The position numbers were made by a program, and so were the translations under genes. From positions 556,532 to 620,531 of the forward strand of contig BDSI01000076.1 in NCBI GenBank assembly GCA_003117195.1: a DNA stretch of 64,000 bases, written 5' to 3'. This document shows, piece by piece, positions 54,634-64,000 of this stretch. The notes beneath the pieces were generated by a model that saw nothing but the letters and a program-made list of their open reading frames with translations, ran no database searches and was not told the origin of the DNA. Within the stretch, counting starts at the first letter, position 1. Each line of letters begins with the position of its first letter. This DNA comes from Eudorina sp. 2006-703-Eu-15. Its lineage: Eukaryota > Chlorophyta > Chlorophyceae > Chlamydomonadales > Volvocaceae.

Positions 54634-57600
54634 ATGAAGACCCCCTTTCATGGGGCATTGACGCTCCTGATATTCTTATTAACAATCATATGCACATACG
54701 CGCTGGTGCCGCAAGGACTGAGAGTCCGAATTCCACGAACCGGCTTGAGCGTCCCCGTCTCTTTCTGCTGGGTCCCATGGCTGGCGACGGCTATCTTACT
54801 TATCTTCCAAGCAATCACCTTCGCCGACGTTGGCTCTGCGCTCGCTGGCGACGGTGCCCTGAAGCCGTCGTCTGTCGTAGTCATGTACCTCTCCCTCGCG
54901 TACCTGGCCGTGTCGTGTGAAATCACCGGCCTGTACTCGTGGCTGGCGCTTCACGTGGCGCGATTGACGAGGGGCCGGGCGCCGTTCCTTGTGGCTGCTT
55001 GCTTTTGCCTGACTGGCCTGCTGACCGCGACTACGGGCCCGGACGTCAGCCTCGTCGCGCTCACACCCATGACTGTCTACATGGCTGGAGCTTCCAACCT
55101 GGATCCCATGTCCATGGCGGCGACCCACATGGGCGCCGCATCCGTTTGGGGCATGCTCGTCCAGTCGGCTGGCCTGGTCAACATCATCACATCACACGCT
55201 TTCCAACTCAGCTTCCTGCGGTTCCTCGGCTGGATGGCGCTGCCCACATGCGGTGCGTCAGACGAGGGATCGGCGGCGGAATGGCGCGGGGTGGGTTGGA
55301 GAAAGGTGGCTGGGATGGGCGTCCATCCGAAGATGTGTCTATGGGGTGAAAGTGGGCCTGCAACCACCAGGCAACGCGCCGCACGCGCCCGTTCTGGGCC
55401 CTAGCTGCAAGTGGTCGCCTTGCAGACGGGTGGCCTTCCGGTCCTGCGGTGGCGTTTAAGGAGGCGGTTTAAGCCCCAGCCACGGAGCGGACAGCGCACT
55501 GAACGCATCCACTACTAATGGGCCTTCCCCTGGACCGCCTTCCCTCGGGTTGCAGCCGCTGCCATGGTCCTGTTCGGCCTGCTGTATGGTCTGCTTCACC
55601 GGCGCCGAGTAGCCCACACGCGACACGGCGCGGGGACAGGAACGCTTCCGTACCCGGAACCGGGCGTGATGCTGCACGACCAGGTGAAGCCGTCATCGTG
55701 AAGCCTGCTGCGACAAACCAACCTCTTGCCACCTTGCTGTTGGTGATTGCTGTCGCGTGTCTCGGCCACTTCCTCCACTCAGCTGCAGTCGCTGGGCGGC
55801 CAGGCATCGTCTCCTGCGGCAACCCCTGTAAAAGCCAAACCGCATGGCCCCGGTCTATCGTAACTACAGCGATTCCATAGCTAGCAATCATCAAAACTTG
55901 TCCCCGGCCCGCACCGGCCCGCTCCGGCGCCCTGCAGGTGGGCGCTGCCTGCATTTCCGCCCTGCTGTGCGGCTGTCTGCTGGCCCTGGCGGTGGCGCCC
56001 TGGCTGCGTTGGAGCGGCTGGCTGGTGACGGCGGTGTTCGCCATCGTGGCGGCGCTGTACAACCTGGCGGCCAGCTGGGGGCCGTTGCGGACCGCCATCG
56101 GCCGCCGCAGCGCCTACGAGCGGCGGCGCAGGCTGCAGGCCGAGCTGGCGCAGCAGGTGCGCGGAGTTTTAAATCTCCGATGACGTCAGCTGCGGAGCTG
56201 CCCGTGGCGTTCGAAAGCGGGGCGCACGCACCACCCAGTGGTGGGGTCATCTGGCGGACCTTGTGCAGCAGAGATACTTGTAACGCTCCCATCTGGGTTT
56301 CCGGAGCTGGGTTCCGGAGCTAGGTTTCCGGACACGGGTTGCTGGACAACGGGGCGAGCTGCAACCTGTGGGCTTTCTGTGGCGGCCTGTGTGTGTGTGT
56401 GCCCCTTGGGCTGGCTGGCTGTGCGGCCGTTGGGAGCTTTCCTCGGGTCCAGGACGCATCGCGTGCACGTCGAGGGCTCGCAGCGCTTGCGCCACCAGTC
56501 GTCTGGTCGGCGTGCATGGGCCTCGATACGGGTCAGCTGTGCTCCTCGGAGCTTGGCGTGACAACACATGACTGAGTCGTGTGGCCCTAACGACATGCGC
56601 ACGTGCGCGACCCATCGCGCCGCCCTGAACACCCGCTGCTGTTGCCGCCCAGGGTCTGCACCGGGTGATGAGCGACGAGGACCTGGCTGACCTGCTCCTC
56701 TCCGCAGCACAGCACCGCCAGGCCTCCTTCACCCGCCTCGCGGCCGCCGCCGCCAGCCGCGTCACCGCGTCCCCGTCGGGCCGGCCCCTGGCGGCGGCTA
56801 CGGACCCGGGGGCGCCCCAGCCGCAGCCCTCCCAGCCGTCCCAGCCACAGCCACAGCAGCAGCAAGCCAGCTGGCCCCGGCGGCCTTCCGCCAATGGTTT
56901 GGGCTCGGCAGGCGGCGCGGACCGGTCATCCGCCAACGGATTCGCCCTACTGGCCAGCGGCAGCCTCAGCCACAGCCTGCCCAGCGGAGCGTCAATCGGC
57001 AGCGGCGCCGGCGGCAGTGGCAGCGGCTTCTCACCGGTACGGCACTGGTTCTCGCGGCGGTGGTCGTCCTTCCGCGGCTGGTCGCTGCCGCCGCAGGCCA
57101 GCACGGAGCTGGTGGAGGCGGCGGCGGACGCGGGGGCCGACCTGGGCATTCTGGGCGAGTGTGGGGTGCTGCCGGTCGTCTCGGGGGGGTGGTCGGGGGC
57201 TGCGCAGGGGTCAACACACGGCGCGGCCTGCGCGGCCGCGGCCGCCGCGGCACCAGCCGCGGCAACGGTGGCCGGTGCCGCGGCATCGGCGGCACCACGG
57301 ACGGATCGCACGGTTCGGGGGGTCGGAGATGGGAGCGGGTCCACTGGCCCGGTGCAGCACAGCGTCGGAGCGGCGAGCAGCGCCGGCGCGGCGGGCGTGC
57401 CCCGGCTGAGTGGAGAGCTGCACCAGCTGCTGACCCATGGGACATCCGCTGCCCCGGACACACTGGAGTGGTGGGCTGCCGCAGCTAGGGGAGCAATCGA
57501 GCTCTTGCATGGGAGCGGGAAGACGATGGGGCCGGGAGCATCAGTAACGCTATCGCCGTGGACGGCAGAGCTGCCGTTTGCAAATGAAAACGAGTCGTAT

Positions 57601-59932
57601 CAAATCGCAGTCTCGGCCAACGATCGCTGCGTTCGTGGACTCGGCAATGGGGCTGTGCAGTACGACAGCTGCGGCAATCCACAGGGCACGGCGCCGGTTC
57701 GACGAGGCGCATGTGACGGGTGCGGCAGCTTGACCCGGGCCAGTGCCTTCGCGGCACCCAGTGCGATGACCTCTCCTGGGTGGGACGGTCGGATGGCAAG
57801 CGCGTCAGCGTACTGGGATGCCGCGGACGCCGGCACCGCAGCCGATGCCGGAGAGGACGCCCGACACGTCCCGGCAGGCGCCGACACGGGCGGCGTTGGG
57901 GGCAGCGCTGGCAGCGGCGGGGGATTCTGGCGGCTGGGCAGTCACCGGCGGCAGCGGTCCTACGACAGCGTGCACGCGGCCGCTGCGAAGCAGCGCGCCT
58001 GGGGCTCCCAGGCCCGAGGCGTTGACCCCCGGGGCGATATCTGTGGCGCTGCGGACAGCGGCGGTGGGCAGTCCGGCGGGCGAAGCAAGGGTTTCGGCGG
58101 GCTTGGTTTCGGAGGCGGCTGGAGGTCGGTTTCCCTGGGTCGGGCTTCTTGCCGCCGCACCTCCGACGGGGGAGGCCTTGGGCTAGCAGCAGGGCAAGGC
58201 GCTGGGGGAACCAGCTCAAGCGGCAGCGCTGCATTCTCCAGGGTCCGGCCTTTTCCCCTGGACCCCATGCGCGAATCCGATCAGCGGCCCACGGCCGTGA
58301 CGGCGCGCCATGGACCTGACCAGTCCGGACAGCCGGCCCACCAAACCGGTTCCCCCAAGGGCCTGGGCGACCAGACCCATGGGTCGTTGTCCCCACGCTC
58401 GCCACGGCTGCTACGTCTCCGGCCCTGGCACCCGCAGCAGCCGCACCAGCAGAAGTCGCAGTCGCCGGGCGCGCAGGATGACGTGGCGCCGGTCACACCC
58501 GCAGTGAACTTCCGCAGCTTCCACTGCAGTGACGACTGCGACGGCGATCGCGGCAGCGACCACAGCGACTTGGCGGCGGTGCTGCTGGCCCCAGCAGAGC
58601 TGGACGGCGTCGCGGATGGCATCGGGCCGCGGGCGGGCGCCGCCGAGGCGGCCGCTACGTCTCGCGGCTTCCCGCAGATTGAAGGCGGCGGCGGCGGCAC
58701 CGAGGAGGCGCCGCAGCCGCCAACGCAGGCGCCCGGCCGCCCGATGCGGCCGTCGTTGCTGGGGTTTGGGGGATTGCTCAGCTCCTGGCGGCGGGGCGGT
58801 AAGGACGCGGAAGGCACGACAAGTGAGTGTACGGCACTGCTGGCGGGTCGCGTCGTCGCGAGCGACGATTACAGTCATGTTAGTCATCAGGTGCCGCTTC
58901 CGCCGCTTCCGCCGGCGGCAGCCGCGACAACCGCGCCGCTGGGCGAAAAGCCCTCCGACCCGCTATTGCGCGGCCAGTGCTTGTCCGTTGCCGTACAAGT
59001 GTACAACGAACACGGCAACGGTGACGCTGCTGCTTCTGCTGCAAGCGCCCGTCTGCCGCCTGTATCAGCTTATCCGGGCAGCCTACGACAAAGCCCTTTC
59101 TCCGTTGTAACTGGCGACACGTTAAGGCGCGGTTTCGCGGAAGACATTCAAGTAGGCGGCGGCGGCGGCGGCAGCGGCGACGGCGGCGGACAGTGGCAGC
59201 CCGGCAGGTGTGACAGCCTTGGACCCAGCGGCAGCACGGCCAGCTGGGGGCACTACAAGCTGCGGCGGCCGTCTGTGGCGCTGCTTTTGGTGGGCTCAGG
59301 CGAGGTAGGTGCAGCGCGACAGCGGGGGCGAATTGGAAAAGTCGCGCCTTTGTATGATTATCACATGATCTGCGAGCCGTACGAGACAGAACATGGGGCG
59401 CTTCAGTGAGGCGCCTATACTGTGATCGAGCGGCGGGGGAAAGGTCTTTCGACAATCATCTGCTGTCAGTGACGGTGTTGCCTGCAACATGTACGGCAAC
59501 AATGGTACATGCGTACGCCAACAGTTGCGCATACGTACGGCACCACCAATGTATGCGCCCTTCGTACGAGCTCGTGTTGCGATTGGCTGCAGCGGGGGCC
59601 TCGACGCCTCGTTCCACACGGCACAGCGCGCAGCTCGTGTGTGGGGTCCGCGGCGCTTTGGTTGCCCTCTGTTAGGGCCCCCTGACCCGGGGAGAGCAGC
59701 CCTGTCTTGGCCCCGGCCTCGGCCGCGGCTTGTGCAGTGGGACATGGCCGTGGGCCGGGCCGTGTGCCGCGTGGTGCTTCCTTGCTGGCGGGCGCATCCA
59801 GGGTACGGCGCCAACGGTGCCGCGCTCTCCCCCTGCCCCCCCCAGGTCAGCTTCGTGGGGACCTTCCTGGCGCTGCCCTGGGCCAATGCGGTCTTGCTGC
59901 TGGGCTGGTTCGTGTTGGTGGAGGCGCTGCAG
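54634..59932 (+). CDS. ArsB/NhaD-like (ion transporter superfamily) permease, 3' part off the window
   Basis: Five exons seen, all in phase: 54634-55252, 55556-55683, 55938-56156, 56653-59304, 59846-59932 (1235 codons so far). Exon 1 encodes several membrane spans (LTLLIFLLTIICTYALV, FCWVPWLATAILLIFQAI, VVVMYLSLAYLAVSCEITGL, FLVAACFCLTGLLTATTGPD). The string TGPDVSLVALTPMTVYMA sits where ArsB/NhaD/SLC13-type carriers have their helical-hairpin substrate loop. Exon 2 has AAMVLFGLLYGLLHRR and exon 3 two more spans plus a basic end. Exon 4 is 884 codons, almost all Gly/Ser/Ala/Gln/Pro-rich and presumably cytosolic. Exon 5 returns to a span (FVGTFLALPWANAVLLLGWF). A donor at 59933 opens an intron that fills the rest of the window. 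The substrate cannot be told. An alternative would be two genes, but the phase-0 joins on both sides of exon 4 argue for one. Confidence 0.7.
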
Positions 59933-59977
59933 GTGCGGGGGAAGAGTTTGGGGGAGGGGATGGAAGGCCGCGTGGGC

Positions 59978-62900
59978 TGGGCAGGGATGGCTGGGCAGGG
60001 ATGGCTGGGCAGGGATGGCTGGGCAGGGATGGGCGGGCAGGGATGGGCGGGCAGGGATGGCTGGGCAGGGATGGCTGGGCAGGGATGGCTGGGCGAGGAT
60101 GGCTGGGCAGGGATGGCTGGGCAGGGATGGCTGGGCAGGGATGGCTGGGCAGGGTTGGCTGGGCAGGGATGGCTGGGCAGGGATGGCTGGGCAGGGATGG
60201 CTGGGCAGGGATGGCTGGGCAGGGATGGGCGGGCAGGGATGGGCGGGCAGGGATGGCTGGGCAGGATGGCTGGCAGGGATGGCTGGGCAGGGATGGCTGG
60301 GCAGGGATGGCTGGGCAGGGATGGCTGGGCAGGGATGGCTGGGCAGGGATGGCTGGGCAGGGATGGGCGGGCAGGATGGCTGGGCAGGGATGGCTGGGCA
60401 GGGATGGCTGGGCAGGGATGGCTGGGCAGGGATGGCTGGCAGGGATGGCTGGGCAGGGATGGCTGGCAGGGATGGCTGGCAGGGATGGCTGGGCAGGGAT
60501 GGCTGGGCAGGGATGGCTGGCAGGGATGGCTGGGCAGGGATGGCTGGGCAGGGATGGGCGGGCAGGGATGGCTGGGCAGGGATGGCTGGCAGGGATGGCT
60601 GGGCAGGGATGGCTGGGCAGGGATGGCTGGGCAGGGATGGCTGGGCAGGATGGCTGGGCAGGGATGGCTGGGCAGGGATGGCGGGGGGGGGGGGCAGGGA
60701 TGGCTGGGCAGGGATGGCTGGCAGGGATGGCTGGGCAGGGATGGCGGGCAGGGATGGCTGGGCAGGGATGGCTGGGCAGGGATGGCTGGGCAGGGATGGC
60801 TGGGCAGGGATGGCGGGCAGGGATGGCTGGGCAGGGATGGCTGGGCAGGGATGGCTGGGCAGGGATGGCTGGGCAGGGATGGGCGGCAGGGATGGCTGGG
60901 CAGGGATGGCTGCTGGGCAGGGATGGCTGGGCAGGGATGGCTGGGCAGGGATGGCTGGGCAGGGATGGCTGGGCAGGGATGGCTGGGCAGGGATGGCTGG
61001 GCAGGGATGGCGGGCAGGGGGGGGCAGGGATGGCTGGGCAGGGATGGCTGGGCAGGGATGGCTGGGCAGGGATGGCTGGCAGGGATGGCTGGGCAGGGAT
61101 GGCTGGCAGGGATGGCTGGGCAGGGATGGCTGGCAGGGATGGCTGGGCAGGGATGGCTGGGCAGGGATGGCTGGGCAGGGATGGGCGGGCAGGGATGGCT
61201 GGGCAGGGATGGCTGGGCAGGGATGGCTGGGCAGGGATGGCTGGGCAGGGATGGCTGGGCAGGGATGGCTGGGCAGGGATGGCTGGGCAGGGATGGCTGG
61301 GCAGGGATGGCTGGGCAGGGATGGCTGGGCAGGGATGGCTGGGCAGGGATGGCTGGCAGGGATGGCTGGGCAGGGATGGGCTGGGCAGGGATGGCTGGGC
61401 AGGGATGGGCGGGCAGGGATGGCTGGGCAGGGATGGCTGGGCAGGGATGGCTGGGCAGGGATGGCTGGGCAGGGATGGCTGGGCAGGGATGGCTGGGCAG
61501 GGATGGCTGGGCAGGGATGGCTGGGCAGGGATGGCTGGGCAGGGATGGCGGGCAGGGATGGCGGGCAGGGATGGGCGGGCAGGGATGGCTGGGCAGGGAT
61601 GGCTGGGCAGGGATGGCTGGGCAGGGGGGGGCAGGGATGGCTGGGCGGGAGGGTGGGCAGGGATGGGCTGGGCAGGGATGGCTGGGCAGGGATGGCTGGG
61701 CAGGGATGGCTGGGCAGGGATGGGCTGGGCAGGGATGGCTGGGCAGGGATGGCTGGGCAGGGATGGCTGGGCAGGGATGGCTGGGCAGGGATGGGGCTGG
61801 CGGGCAGGGATGGCTGGGCAGGATGGCTGGGCAGGGATGGCTGGGCAGGGATGGCTGGGCAGGGATGGCTGGGCAGGGATGTGGGCAGGGTGGCTGGGCG
61901 AGGGATGGCTGGGCAGGGATGGCTGGCAGAGGATGGCTGGGCAGGGATGGCTGGGCAGGGATGGCTGGGCAGGGATGGCCTGGGCAGGGATGGCTGAGGC
62001 AGGGATGGCTGGGCAGGGATGGCTGGGCAGGGATGGCTGGCAGGGATGGGCGGGCAGGGATGGCTGGGCAGATGGGCGGGCAGGGATGGGCGGGCAGGGA
62101 TGGCTGGGCAGGGATGGCTGGGCAGGGATGGCTGGGCAGGGATGGCGGCAGGATGGCTGGGCAGGGATGGCGGGCAGGGATGGCTGGGCAGGGATGGCTG
62201 GGCAGGGATGGCTGGGCAGGGATGGCTGGGCAGGGATGGCTGGGCAGGGATGGCTGGGCAGGGATGGGCGGGGCAGGGATGGCTGGGCAGGGATGGCTGG
62301 GCAGGGATGGCTGGGGCAGGGATGGCTGGGCAGGGATGGCTGGGCAGGGATGGCTGGGCAGGGATGGCTGGGCAGGGATGGCTGGCAGGGATGGCGGGCA
62401 GGGATGGCTGGGCGAGGATGGCTGGGGGGGGGGGGGGGGGGGCAGGGATGGCTGGGCAGGGATGGGCGGGGGGGGCAGGGATGGTGGGCGGGATGGCTGG
62501 GGGGATGGCGGGCAGGGATGGCTGGGCAGGGATGGCTGGCGGGATGGCTGGCAGGGATGGCTGGGCAGGGATGGCTGGGCAGGGATGGCTGCGGGCAGGG
62601 ATGGCTGGGCAGGGATGGCTGGGCAGGGAATGGCGGGCAGGGATGGCTGGGCAAGGGGATGGCTGGGCAGGGATGGCGGCAGGATGGCTGGGCAGGATGG
62701 CTGGGCAGGGATGGCTGGGCAGGGATGGCTGGGCTGGCTGGGCAGGGATGGCTGGGCAGGGATGGCTGGGGGCAGGGATGGCTGGGCAGGATGGCTGGGC
62801 AGGGATGGCAGGGATGGCTGGCAGGGATGGGGGCAGGGATGGCTGGCAGGGATGGCTGGGCAGGGATGGCTGGCAGGGATGGCTGGGCAGGGTGGCTGGG

Positions 62901-64000
62901 CATGGCTGGGCAGGGATGGCTGGGCAGGGATGGCTGGGCAGGGATGGCTGGGGCAGGGATGGCTGGGCAGGGATGGCTGGGCAGGGATGGGATGGGCAGG
63001 GATGGCTGGGCAGGATGGGATGGCTGGGCAGGGATGGCTGGGCAGGGATGGCTGGGCAGGGATGGCTGGGCAGGGATGGCTGGGCAGGGATGGCTGGCAG
63101 GGATGGCTGGGCAGGGATGGCTGGGCAGGGATGGCTGGGCAGGGATGGAGGCAGGGATGGCTGGCAGGGATGGCTGGGCAGGGATGCTGGGCAGGGATGG
63201 CTGGCAGGGATGGCAGGGGGATGGGGGCAGGGATGGCTGGGCAGGGATGGCGGCAGGGATGGGGGGCAGGATGGCTGATGGCTGGCAGGGATGGCTGGGC
63301 AGGGATGGGCGGGCAGGGATGGCTGGCAGGGATGGCTGGCAGGGATGGCTGGCTGGCAGGGATGGCTGGGCAGGGATGGCTGGGCAGGGATGGCTGGGCA
63401 GGGATGGCTGGGCATGGGCAGGGATGGCTGGGCAGGGATGGCTGGGCAGGGATGGCTGGCAGGGATGGCTGGGCAGGATGGCTGGGCAGGGATGGGGCAG
63501 GATGGCTGGGCAGGGATGGCTTGGGCAGGGATGGCTGGGCAGGGATGGCTGGGCAGGATGGCTGGCAGGGATGGCTGGGCAGGGATGGCGGGCAGGGATG
63601 GCTGGCAGGGAGAGGATGGCTGGGCAGGGATGGCTGGGCAGGGATGGCTGGCAGATGGCTGGATGGCTGGGCAGGGATGGCTGGCAGGGATTGGCTGGGC
63701 AGGGATGGCTGGGCAGGGATGGCTGGGCAGGGATGGGCAGGCTGGCAGGGATGGCTGGGCAGGATGGCAGGGATGGTGGGCAGGGATGGGCTGGGATGCT
63801 GGGCAGGGATGGCTGGGCAGGGATGGCTGGGCAGGGATGGCTGGGCAGGGATGGCTGGGCAGGGATGGCTGGGCAGGGATGGCTGGGCAGGGATGGCTGG
63901 GGATGGCTGGGCAGGGATGGCTGGGCAGGGAATGGCTGGGCAGGGATGGCTGGCAGGGATGGGCGGGCAGGGATGGCTGGGCAGGATGCTGGCAGGGATG
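59978..64000. repeat. Minisatellite, 14-bp unit GGCTGGGCAGGGAT, over 4 kb
   Basis: About 280-290 tandem copies of GGCTGGGCAGGGAT, with variants GGCGGGCAGGGAT, GGCTGGCAGGGAT (13 bp) and poly-G expansions (for example 62424-62442), continuing to the window edge. Order is cleaner at the left and more degenerate after about 62 kb. It lies in an intron of the permease gene. One strand is G-rich with GGG runs about every 14 bp, and so could form G-quadruplexes. Confidence 0.97.

Noticed and set aside
59672..63415. Open frames of over 1000 codons on both strands (Pro/Ser/His-rich on minus, Gly/Trp/Ala-rich on plus)
   Set aside because: They are a by-product of a 14-bp tandem repeat without stops. 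Frame changes with every 13-bp variant, and no start, splice or domain supports them.
59978..64000. CRISPR array
   Set aside because: There is no repeat-spacer alternation; units are contiguous 14-mers in a eukaryotic intron.

Overview
This window is nuclear DNA from a green alga, most likely of the Chlamydomonadales (volvocine-type). The evidence is GC-rich coding sequence cut into many short exons by introns beginning GTGAGT/GTAAGT/GTGGGT, extracellular proteins with Ser-Pro-Pro (PPSP) linkers joined to SRCR modules, a preference for G/C in third codon positions, and abundant Ala/Gly/Gln tracts in conserved proteins. I cannot name the species. Exons were joined by hand from splice motifs, reading-frame phase and family similarity, so internal joins are stronger than the ends of genes.

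Region 1 (about 1-27 kb) is an accessory, repeat-rich half. It holds minus-strand genes for secreted or surface proteins: two paralogous SRCR/PPSP proteins (696-3935, running off the left edge, and 17144-21151) and between them a coiled-coil plus H-type lectin gene (5837-9305) carrying an in-frame stop. Around and inside these genes are a SINE with a clear 14-bp target duplication, nested inverted-repeat elements, arrays of the palindrome GACCGCGGTC, and several dispersed repeat families. At 22.4-27.0 kb there is a rearranged Ty3/gypsy-type retroelement remnant whose gag-like and integrase pieces each sit in a large palindrome.

Region 2 (about 28-60 kb) is a compact run of plus-strand genes: NSF (28109-33389), a 450-residue coiled-coil protein (34695-37549), the CFIm25/NUDT21 subunit of cleavage factor I (38810-40414), Elongator subunit 2 ELP2 (40975-49644), an expansin-like secreted protein (50883-53449), and a multi-membrane-span permease of the ArsB/NhaD-like ion transporter group interrupted by an approximately 880-residue low-complexity segment (54634 to beyond the right edge). 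All these genes except the last are complete and frame-consistent across every exon junction.

Region 3 (about 59.98-64 kb) is a minisatellite of a 14-bp unit lying in an intron of the permease gene. It fills the rest of the window and leaves long but meaningless open frames on both strands.

Functionally the right half is housekeeping (membrane fusion, mRNA 3' processing, tRNA wobble modification) and unlinked in pathway. The left half is a cell-surface/extracellular-matrix neighbourhood in which transposable elements have been tolerated in introns.
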